From Scolanthus callimorphus (lineage: Eukaryota > Cnidaria > Anthozoa > Actiniaria > Edwardsiidae): a stretch of 64,000 nucleotides of DNA. The notes below the pieces were generated by a model. That model saw only the letters and a list, made by a program, of their open reading frames with translations. It searched no databases and was not told the DNA's origin. A program made the position numbers and the translations under genes. Below, in pieces: positions 10,630 through 22,100 of this stretch. The stretch spans positions 20,942,507 to 21,006,506 of the forward strand of contig CM066922.1 in NCBI GenBank assembly GCA_033964015.1. Direction: 5' to 3'. Positions within the stretch are counted from its first letter, which is position 1. Each line of letters opens with the position of its first letter.

Positions 10630-13142
10630 GTAAGTAGTGTCAGAAGTTGGTTCTTTGTTCCCCTAGGAATTAGCAAATAAGTGCTTAAGAGCGAATGCAC
10701 ACAAAAATCGAGCAATGGGCGGTCAGAGCTCAAAATTGTTTTACCCTCATTTTAAGTTTGTAGCAAGATTTTAGTGAGATTAAGACCGTTATAGGGTTTT
10801 TTTCGCAGTCCGGGGGGATTTTTTCGATTTTTTCGAGATTTACGTTTTCGCCGGTCTGAGGCCGGTTACTAAAGCAAAATTCAAGGGGCCCACAAATTGC
10901 CTCGCGTAGTTTTTATAACGATATTTGCAGTGGATTTAGCACTTAATTTTCGATCAACAGATAATAAACAATTGATCAGTGGTGAATTTCCGGATTAAGA
11001 TCATATTTATGTCCTCGATTAACACCATTCTTTGGAAGCCACTTGACAACACAGTATTTTACTGGCTAAAGTAAATGCCGAATTTAGATACGGGGCCATT
11101 CTTCAAATCAGCCCAAATTCAAGAATTAGAACAAGGAGAGGTAGTATTTTAAGAATATATAAACATTTCTTTGGCTTTTTCCTTGAGCGCCCTAAAACTG
11201 AAGGACGAATTCGGTAGATTTCACGCTAATAGCGGGTTATTTGACCCGCCGACCTGTGCGTATCAAGTTGCCGGGAGTGAAATCAAACTAGAAAACAGCC
11301 TCTATTTCCCAGTTAATAGAATTAAGATTGTGAGACTTACGTTTTGGTGGAGTTATTTCAAGGGATCCAGTGTGGTCTTTATAGCAAAACAATCGGTTTC
11401 GGCGTGGTATTAAAATAGGGAACTCCAACGCGGTGAGCGGTAGGCATGTCCTCCCAGTCCAAAGTAAATAACAACATAACTGCTTGAACTTTAGTTCAGC
11501 TAGTTTTTTTCAGGATAAATCCTTGTAGAGAAATATCAGCACTCTAATGGAAACAGACGAACATCTATAGATCTTGCTCGGTTGTGTAGGATGTCAGGGA
11601 CGACGTGAGAATTCACAATGGTTTGGAACAGAATTCATGATTCTCGTGTACTGATTTCTCAAATCACCACACTTCAGGCCTTATCCTTAAAAATGTTCGC
11701 ATCCTCAAATTAATGTACTGTATGTGGTCGATAACTGCTCATGTGCCTGCAGTCAAAACTGAAGAATGTTGCTGCTCATAGTTAGCAAAATCAGATCTGT
11801 GCTTGAATCTCGCCTGCCGCCTATGCCATACCCCTTGTGTGTATTACTGGCGTGACAGGCACGTGCGTGGCGTCTACACAAATCCATGCACGTAACACAA
11901 TTATTAAAATCGTGATCGATCTTTTCATCGAAACGCTCAGAATTCCTGTGCTCCTTCAAACCACATAATAATGGGAAAGGCGCGGGAATTTGAAGGAAAT
12001 TCAGGTGGAATTTGAGGGGGGGGGGGGGGGGGGGGGGGAGAAGGGGCTGCTCTATCAATTCATTCATTCATTCATTGGGATTATTTTTATTGCCTGGGTG
12101 TGGTTGGTGTGGGGGGGGGGGGGGGGGGGGGGGGAGATGTGGCGGTTGGAGGATCGCTCTCTATTATTGGGAAAGCGATCATTTGTACTTTTTTCGGAAG
12201 TCTAGTCTACTCAACTTGATACGTTAAATTGCGCGAAGTCACTGCAGGTCAAAAGAAATAACTGTTATCGAGGTATTCGAGGGCTCGGCGGAAGCCCCTA
12301 TACAGGGACCGACCTAAAGCTAATAAATATATACCGTTTCCGGGAAACGTTGTCACCCCAATCAAAAGCCTATAAGCTTGTAGCGCAGAGGATAATGGGG
12401 GCATTAAAACTGCTACTGTTTCATATGAATTCAGACAGTTATCGCAACCACATGTAACATTATTGCATTTCAGCACATTTCTAAGCATGTTTGGTTCTAA
12501 TATTGCACAGAAATTCAAATAGATCTTTACCCATACTCCGTAGCGCACCAAGCTTTGTTGCTTTTTCCAGTGACAACGTTTCCCGGAAACGGTATATATA
12601 TATATATTCCCCTAGTGCTCGCGGGAACTTTCGATTTTACTCACCCCTAATATAAAAGGTACCAAAAATGGCGTTGCTTTGATAAAAGGTAAAAACAAGA
12701 CGTATTTTTTAAGAGAATATCCAGTTTCTCGATCCCTTACCCTTCGTTATACCTATTTTAGAGCAGAAAAGGTACCCCTTTCTTAGATACCAAAGCCAAG
12801 AAAAGGTACCCCTTTGACTTTGAATCGGCTTTGTGTGTGTGTTTTTTTTTTTAAAAGAAAAGGTTTTGCTCCCGCGTTACCCGGTTGAAAAACCGGTGAA
12901 ATACAGGCCCTTTTTTATTCCAAAATTGCAATTTTCCCTACCCTTCTTTATGACCCAGTCCAGCCTGAAAACCCTACCCCTTTCGGGCCGTATAGTCCAA
13001 TATAGGGAATACCCCCCCCCCCCCATCTTTGCGCGCCCAGGGTCCTCTCACTTCCCCCCAGGGGAAGGAGGAAATAGGGAGTACCCCCAGCGCTATCCTC
13101 GCGCGCCCCACCTCCCCCCAGGGGAAACATGAAATAGGGAGT

Positions 13143-13173
<31 letters not shown>

Positions 13174-16100
13174 AGCCCCATCCTCGCGCGCGCCAGGGTC
13201 CTCCGCTCACCTCCCACCTTTTCCACTTTCCCCTGGGGGAGGCGAGGGGAGGACCTTGGCGCGCGAGGACTATGCCCCAGCCCATGGCCACTAACAGGTA
13301 CCCTGGAAAAAAGGAAGTTTTTCGAATTTTACACCCTAAAAGGTACGGCGAGCACCCCCGCCCCCAAAATAGCGGAGTCACCCGGAGGGAATCGAAAACG
13401 GTATGAAAAGAAAATCGTGGTATTTCCTTGGGGGGTTCATGAGTTAGGTACGCTGAACCGGAGGATGTATTTGATGAATATCAAAATAAAAGGCTAGAAT
13501 TAAAATCAATTGTCAATACATTTTATTACACCGAGGTTTTTTTAGAGTAGAAATTGTTTTTTTCTGGCCCGTTGTGTTTTAGGGATACAGCGACACGAGG
13601 GAAACAAATCACATTGACACGTGACTAGTCACGCAACCACATGAAAACAATACCAGTTACGGTAGCTGTATTTCAATCTTTCCCACTATACAGGACAGCA
13701 AGGCTTGCCAGCCGAAACGATCCCGTTGCTACGCATATTTGCAAAACATCAAGAGAAAAGTGGTTCATACATGCGCCTTTTCATTCGAATTTGGATGCAA
13801 ACAACATATTTCGGGAATGTTTACCGCGTTCACAAAGGGAGTTCTCTATTTACCACGCCGAAACCGATTATTTTGCTGCAAAGACCACTGGATCCCTTGA
13901 AATCACTCCACCAAAACGTAAGTTTCAAAATCTTAATTCTATTAACTGGGAAATAGAGGCTGTTTTCTAGTTTGATTTCACTCCCGGCAACTTGATACGC
14001 ACAGGTCGGCGGGTCAAATAACCCGCTATTAGCGTGAAATCTACCGAATTCGTCCTTCAGTTTTAGGGCGCTCAAGGAAAAAGCCAAAGAAATGTTTATA
14101 TATTCTTAAAATACTACCTCTCCTTGTTCTAATTCTTGAATTTGGGCTGATTTGAAGAATGGCCCCGTACCTAAATTCGGCATTTACTTTAGCCAGTAAA
14201 ATACTGTGTTGTCAAGTGGCTTCGAAAGAATGGTGTTAATCGAGAACATAAATATGATCTTAATCCGGAAATTCACCACTGATCAATTGTTTGTTATCTG
14301 TCGATCGAAAATTAAGTGCTAAATCCACTGCAAATATCGTTATAAAAACTATGCGAGGCAATTTGTGGGCCCCTTGAATTTCGCTTAAATAACTGGCCTC
14401 AGACCGGCGAAAACGTTAATCTCGAAAAAATCGAAAAAATCCCCCCGGACTGCGAAAAAAACCCTATAACGGTCTTAATCTCACTAAAATCTTGCTACAA
14501 ACTTAAAATGAGGATAAAACAATTTTGAGCTCTGGCCGCATTTTCCCGAATTTGCTCGATTTTTGTGTGCATTCGCTCTTAAAGGCCCATAGTCAACCGG
14601 GAACTTTTACGCTTTGTTTTCAATTGGATCTATTGTTTTTCAACAGGTGTGATTAGCTGATACTGTAAGTCCCAAAGGGGTTCCTATTGTTCTTCGAATT
14701 TCAAAAGTTCAAACTAAAAGTTTGCATCGAATTTTCAAGTGCGTTTTATTCTTGTGTGCCTGCAATGCGGCTTGGGCGCTTGGGCGCCTTTAATTGGGAA
14801 GCCTGGAAATTGTAGCATCCCAGGAAAGGGAGTTGTTTGGGCAGCCTAGAAATTCCAGGCGAGGGATGTTTGGTCAGCCCGGAAGTTCAGGATGGGGGGT
14901 GCTTGGGAAGCCTGCAAATTCAAGGGCAGGGGGATGTTTGATCAGCACGGAAGTTCCAGGGGATGGTGCTTCGGAAGCCTGAAAATTCTAGGAGAGGGGG
15001 TGTTTGGACAGCCTGGAAATCCCAAGGGAAGGGTGTTTAGTCTGCCTGGAAGTTCCAGGGGAGAGAGGTGCTTGAGAATGGAAAATCTAGGGAACAGGGT
15101 GTTTGGACAGCCTCCCAGCATGAGCCAGGGGGAGGCGTTGAACCTCTGGAGGAGAAGGTAATTCCAAGAGGAGGGAGGTGTTAAAGACCTCTCCAAATTC
15201 CCAAGGGGGGAGTGTTGAGGAACTCTGGAAATTCCCAGGGAAAAGGGCAGTTTAGGAAGGCCTCTGGGAATTCCAGGGGAGGGGGCCTTCAAATAGTAGG
15301 GTCCTCGACCACCCGGTGCAACAAAATGCGATCAGTTACTTTGGTTAAATAGAGCAGATTTCGTATGACTGTGAAAAGTGCCGCGACATAGTTGTGCCGC
15401 GCCGCGACCGTTATCTACAACAGCCAGGTTCCGTGCCGCAACCGTGCCGTAACCGTGCCGTAACCGTGCCGCAACCGTGCCGCAACCGTGCCGCAACCGT
15501 GCCGCGGCACTTTTCACAGTCATACGAAATCTGCTCTAATTACCCATGAGACAGAGAAATGTTTTCAAAACGTCGTGTGAAAATTGATCCTGAGGAGCAC
15601 TGCGCTTTCCCTTTTCTAGGTATGGTGATCGCACCCCGAAGTCGCGGTTTGGACGCGTGTTCGCGATGCTGTGGATCCTGACAGGCGTGACTACCGTTTC
15701 TATATTTACGGCGTTAGTAACTAGCTCTCTCTGGGCCAGTACTTCATCCAACTTCCGGCTACATGGATCAGTGGTAAGAATCAGAAAGCGATAACTTAAA
15801 GGCCCATCACCAACCGGGAGCCTTTGCGCCCCGTTTTCTTTTGTTTTCAAATTGATCCATTGTTTTTCGGGTGCTCTGATTGGCTAAGAGTCTGCAAAGG
15901 CTGTCGGTTGGTGATGGGCCTTTAACCCCTACCTTGATAGTCTCGTTTAGCGTGAGGAGCCACGATGGGGAATCGGAAGACACTAAATCCCAATGGTTGA
16001 AACCAGAAAAGCTTCCACGATAATTTATGAAAGCGGTATTGCCCATGAGTGGTTAGGGATTGGTAACCAGTTTGATTAATCATTGACAAGTCCTCCTTTG

Positions 16101-19100
16101 GGGTCACTGTGGTATAAACGAGTGTCATAATCGTGTTTACGATTTTCTGGTGTCAAGCATTGGGATCTAGTTCTCATTTACTCAACAGCAATGGTTGTAA
16201 CCAGAAGTCTCTACGTAACGTCTCCTGTTGTCAGCGGCTACACAAATAAAGATTCCATTTGGCGCGAAAATATGATTTGAGACTAGTAGTTTCAGTTTCT
16301 TGTTGTCTTGTTTTTTAAACGACTAAACTAAGTCTTGAGAAAGTCTTTTCTTGTTTTTTAAACGGCTAAACTAAGTCTTAAGAAAATCTTTTCATCTCGA
16401 GTCATTCAGCCGTTGCCCGGTCAGTTTTTTAGATGGCTGAGTCGGGGCACGATAAGCCCTCTTGGGCAAATTATTTCAAGTTCTCGTTCGATGGACACAA
16501 CGGATATGTCAACACCTTGAGCGAGGCCAATGACCTCATCCGAGAGTACGAGATAGCAACAACCACCTCTTATGTTAGCACTAGAGACACGGGGAAATTT
16601 GGAGTTAATGGTAGGTCATCTTTTCCTGCTTTGAGAGTCTTCCTAGGCCACAAGACAGGGAAGGATCCAGGAATTTCAAAACGGGGAATTTGGGGGGGGC
16701 AACGTGTATGAGAAAATCCCGAAGTTTCCCCGGAATGGAAAGTTCACTTTTTTTCCCGGGATATCAAGGATAAAAACCTGGAGACTCCCGCGGAAACCAG
16801 AAGAGTTGGCAGGTATGGGGGGACGAATAGTGAAAACATGGGACGAAAATTTTCAAATTTCTTCCAGCAAATACGGTAAATTCCCATGAGAAAATCCCCC
16901 GTGGTGAGGGGGGGGGACTTTTTGGGGGCGGGGGTGCTCGTCGAGAACTTTCGATTTTCGCCCTAAAAGGTACCCTTAAAAAGGTATCAAAAAGATCTAT
17001 TTTCCCTCGTAACTTTCCGCTCGTATTTTTTTACGAGGGAAAATACTTCTGAAATTCAGGCTACCAAAAAGTGTGATTTGCTTGATTTGCCAGAACGGAC
17101 CTCTAAGAGGTACCTATCAGGAAAAAATTACAAGTTTTCGAATTTTACCCCCTAAAAGGTACCAGAGGCCTGATTTTAATATAAAAGGTACGACGAGCAC
17201 CCCCGCCCCAAAAAAATAGGAGTCCCCCCCCCAACCACAGGGGGAAATCTCCCGAAAAAGAGAGGGCCGCGGCGCGACTGGAAATACCGTTTGCATTTGT
17301 TCAAATAATGTATAGCTTACATATGGGAGGTACTCCCATATGTAAGCTATAGGTATGTATGCCCCAAGGTTATTCACCCTTACCGTGCGTATGGTAAATA
17401 GAAGGTAGCAACCAACCGCACCATCATGCAGCCAGCAAAGAATATGGATTGATATTCAACAGATCAGCCCAGCGTAATTCCTGATATGCGCGGCTTTAAA
17501 GTTGCTTCACTCAATGTGAGAAATCTTGTTAAGCATATCGATGAATTGCGAATCTTGTTGTCCGATAATCAGATCGATGTTTTAGCTTTGAATGAGACAT
17601 GGCTTGATTCATCTATTAGCGATAAAGATATTTTTATTTCTGGTTATGATATCATCCGTAGAGACAGAGGTTTCTGTGGAGCTGATGGGAAAACGTACGG
17701 GGGCGTATGTTTTTACGTTCGATCCAATGTTATTTTTTCAACCCGTCTAGACCTGTCAATCGATCAACTAGAAAATTTATGTATCGAAATTCGGAAACCA
17801 AACTCCAAGCCATATCTCATTGTGTCGTGGTATAGGCCGCCGGACGAATCTGTTGATAAATTCGATCTACTAGAATTATTACTGAGTAAACTCGATGCCG
17901 AAAACATCGATTACCATTTGGCCGGCGATATTAATTGCAACGTAGGGGCCGATAATCCTGATCACAAAACCAGGCTTCTAGCAGGCATTTCTGACCTCTA
18001 CGGTTTAGAGCAGTTGGTATGTGAGCCAACAAGAATTACCGAAACGTCTTCTACCACGATAGATCTCATTTTTACAAACGCTTCTGACAAAATTGTTTGC
18101 TCCGGTGTCTCTCATATCGGCATTAGCGATCATAGCTTAATCTATTTTATTCGTAAACTTTCAGCTGGCACCTCTTTTAGAGGTCATTCTACGATTACAT
18201 ATAGAAATTTCAAGCACTTTGACCCTAATTGTTTTCGAGCTGATATAGCTTCACAGAATTGGGAGTGTATGAATGCGCTCAATGATCCGAATCGAATGTG
18301 GCATGCTTGGAAGACCACTTTTACTAATGTTGTCGACAAGCACGCTCCTTTGCGCACGAGGCGAGCCAGGCACACAAATTCGCCTTGGATTACGCCAGAG
18401 CTAAAACAACGCATGCGCGATAGGGATATTCTTAAAATCAAAGCAATTCAATCTAAAAACCCTTCTGATTGGTCCACTTTCAAAAGAGCTCGCAATTCTG
18501 TGAACGAAGAAATAAGGCGTGCCAAGGAGACTCATTACAAGTCTGCTTTCCATGAACATGAGAAAAATATAAAAAGACTTGGGGTATTATCAACGAGCTA
18601 ACCTCAAGAAAACAATGTCCTACTAATATTCAGGAGATAACTTGTAATGGCTCTCCGATATATGATTCCAAAGAAATAAGTGAAAGTTTTAATGACCACT
18701 TTGCAAGTATAGGCCCAAAGCTAGCTGGGGAAATCGCTTGTTCTCAGGATATTTCTCACTTGGATTATCTTTCAACTCAAGAGTCACAAGAGAGTTATCC
18801 TAACTTTCAATTTAGCGAAACAAATCCAGCAACTGTAACTAATCTACTTTCAAAACTTTGCAAATCTAAAGCTACAGGTCTTGATAAAATCTCCGCCCGA
18901 CTTCTTCGTTTGTGTCCCGATTTGATAGGAGAATCTCTTTGTGCTATTTTCAATTGCTCTATTGCAACGAGTATCTTTCCAGATGATTGGAAATGTGCAA
19001 AGGTCATCCCCCTTTTCAAAAAGGGAGAACGTAGAGATTTAAATAACTACCGCCCGATTTCGATCATTCCTGTTATCGCCAAAGTATTTGAGAGGATTAT

Positions 19101-22100
19101 CTATGATCAAGTACACAATTTCTTGATAGATAATAACATTCTCTCTAGTAATCAATCAGGTTTTCGTAATCTTCATTCCACGGTCACTGCCCTGTTGGAA
19201 GCAACAAACAATTGGGCCTATAATATTGACCGTGGGAATATCAACGCAGTTGTTTTCCTAGATCTCAAAAAGGCATTTGATACTGTAGACCATGAGATTC
19301 TCCTATCAAAGCTTGATTCGTACGGATTTGGGAGAACTGCAAGTATCTGGTTTAAGTCGTATTTAAGAGAACGCAATCAAAAATGCTTTGTTAATGGGCA
19401 TCTCTCTAGTAACCGTTCCCTTCTTTGTGGAATTCCGCAGGGGACAATCTTAGGCCCATTACTATTTCTTATTTTCATAAACGACTTGCCAAATTGCCTT
19501 GTAAACTCCCAACCCCGTATGTATGCTGACGATACCCATCTAACTTTTGCAAGCAATAATGTTGATGATCTTGATCTCTACCTCAACGAAGACCTTGCGA
19601 ACGTTAATAGATGGCTTATCGCTAACAAGCTTACTTTAAACCAATCAAAAACCGAATATATGCTCATTGGGTCACGGCAACGCTTATCCACCCTTCAAAG
19701 GGCCCCAAATCTGTCAATAGATGAAATTCCAATCAAGCAGGTTTCTCAGACAAAATCACTTGGTGTACACATCGACCAGAATCTAACCTGGAATGTGCAC
19801 ATTAAGGAATTGACCAAGAAAATTGCTTCGGGGATCGGTGCTTTAAAGAGGGTGAGACCGTATGTGCCAGTTGCAACTTTACACTCAATTTATAACTCCC
19901 TAGTACAACCTCATTTCGATTATTGCAGCGTTGTCTGGGATAGTTGCAATATAACCCTTTCTACTAAACTACAAAAGTTGCAAAATCGAGCTGCAAGGGT
20001 TCTAACGTTTTCTAGCTATGACGCTAATGCCGATTGCTTGCTAGAGAGGTTAGGTTGGAAAAAACTCGAGTTGCAACGTAAATTCCACACTGCGGTCATG
20101 GTTTTTAAATCGCGAAATAGCCTTGCACCTGACTACATGCGCTCTATGTTCGTTGACCGCGACAGCGTAGCCTCTTACACTCTGAGAGACACTGAGGGCA
20201 AACTGGCTATCCCTAAGCCCCGCACCAATTATCTAAAAAATAGCTTTGGCTATAAGGGTGCGGTACTCTGGAATAGCCTTCCAGTCGATTTGCGAACAGC
20301 AAGTACTATTCAAAGTTTTCGAACGGGCTGTTCTGACTTCTTAGTTTGAACATTTTAATAATTATCTAGTTGCACGGCTCTCGTGGAAATCAGGTGCTTT
20401 TATAAATAGATTACTATATAACAGATTATTATTATTATTATATTTATTATGTAAATATTCACAATTTAGTATTCAATATCATTAGCTTAGTTTTTAAAAA
20501 TCCTGTTGAGACAACCGTGGTTAAATAAAGTATTACTACTACTACTACTAGTAACACAGCAAAGTGGTGGGTCAGATTGTGGTCTATTTGCAATCGCATT
20601 TGCCACATCAATTTGCCTTGGTGAAGATCCCTCTTCCAGGAAGTATGACCAGGACTCACTCAGGCAGCACTACCATGATTGCTTGGAGAATCTCTTCATG
20701 GAACCATTTCCTTCTCAAGCAATAACAGCAGTAACCAGCAGCAAGACCACACACCATCTCATTAAAGTTTATTGCACCTGCAGACTGCCAAATGATGGTA
20801 AACGGTACTACCAGTGTGATTCATGTAAAGAATGGTACCATTCAAAGTGCACTACCATGCTATCAAGGGCTCAGATGCAGAAGATCAAATTGTGGCATTG
20901 CAGCAGCTGCAGTTAGAGCAACATAAAAACAAACAAAAAAGAAAGAACTTAATAAAAAGAAACTATACAAATTCTAGGGGAATGGGGTGGGTGGGGTAAG
21001 TTTCTTCCTCCTGACTAACTGGTTGGGCCTGAAGGCAACTGACTATAAAAAGAGACTAAAACTTGACAAAAAGTTTAGCATCTGAACTGCCACCAATTTG
21101 AAGAATACCAAATGCTTTAATGCTTATTTCCAGAGCTTAGCTCGACTGCAGTGCACCTGGGATCTCGTTAATGCAAGCACCATTATCAATCAAATTTGAG
21201 GTTTAACAAGAATTAAGAATTCCATATGAGATTCACAGGATTCTCTCCTGTACCTGCCCTGCCACTTGCATAGACAAATCTTGCTCCACTTTACTTTATC
21301 AAAAATAACCATGTTAGACCTTACATGCATGAGTCTGAAAATTTATTCCAAATTAATTGAAACATATATCCCTTCTGTTAGACAGATAGATAGATACCGG
21401 TAGATGAACAGATGGATGCTGGATGGATGGATGGATAGATAGATAGAATGATGCTTTATTTTACCTAGTAGGGTAGCTTGTAGGAGCTAGTTCTCAATTA
21501 TCTATGTAAGTATCTACAATAGTATCTAGTTTTATGACATACTGTGACCAGATACCATGTGATAACACCAGTGAATAAAAATTGTAAAAGTGAATGATAC
21601 AATATCATTCACGGCACAAATAAAATGCAATTTTTCTTTATTTTTTTTGCTATTTTATCAGACTCAGAGTATATAATGTGTGTTTCCAAAAAATATCCAT
21701 ACCCCCTATGGAATGGATTGGAAATTCCAGAGGGGCGGGAGGTCAATTTACCTGCTCTTTTCCATACAAATACTGTGTTTTTCTTCAGAAATTCCAGAGG
21801 GGAGGGGTGTCATTTCTCAACACCCTTCCGTGAGGGGGGTATGGATATTTTTTTGGAAACACACAATAAACAAATTATGACATGGCAAGAGCTTGACATC
21901 GTATTTTTCACTCACTCGAAGACTCGATTGTTCACGCTATGACACGAAAACTCGTGAATAAAAATGATATCAAGTTCTTACATGTAATAATCTCTATTGA
22001 GTCCATTTTACACTATAAGTTTACCTTCCGTGACCACCCCTGAAAGATCATTATCACTCACAGCTTCCTCCAAAAAAGTATGTATTAGAGAAAAGAGGCC

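Larger units (their letters stand above)
10689..14578. mobile_element. 3.9-kb element with about 740-bp terminal inverted repeats, flanked by TTAA
   Basis: Sequence 10689 to about 11420 recurs in reverse complement at about 13840-14578. The outer ends read TTAA|GAGCGAATGCACAC and GTGTGCATTCGCTC|TTAA, at 10685-10688 and 14579-14582, as expected for TTAA-targeting transposons (piggyBac or Kolobok type). Both arms keep an open frame of about 80 codons starting MAFSLSALKLKDEF (plus strand 11171-11413, minus strand 13830-14087), but no transposase is visible. The interior holds poly-G tracts and other small elements. It lies in receptor intron 1. Confidence 0.7.
17400..20550 (+). mobile_element. 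CR1/L2/Jockey-group LINE, frameshifted
   Basis: Contains an endonuclease domain and a reverse transcriptase in order, a short AT-rich 3' region with TTA repeats, and a terminal AATAAAG(TAC)n tail ending near 20550. The 5' limit is uncertain and no target duplication was identified. It is inserted in receptor intron 2, sense to the gene, and abuts a Ulp1-like fragment downstream. Confidence 0.8.

Noticed and set aside
12833..13406. Several overlapping proline- and glycine-rich frames on both strands
   Set aside because: They are translations of poly-C/poly-G and CCCCAGGGGAA repeats, with no splice signals or conserved domain.
13641..13970. Candidate exon upstream of the inverted arm (LLRIFAKHQEKSG...)
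   Set aside because: Two overlapping frames, no paired splice sites, and its 3' half lies in the long TIR of a transposon.
14794..15292. Frames on both strands with repeated GNPGSSR-like motifs
   Set aside because: Both strands are open because of the underlying minisatellite, so this is not coding evidence.
16433..16610. Exon-like stretch considered as part of the receptor gene between exons 2 and 3
   Set aside because: Its length leaves one extra base, and exons 2, 3 and 4 already agree in phase without it. The peptide does not fit S2.
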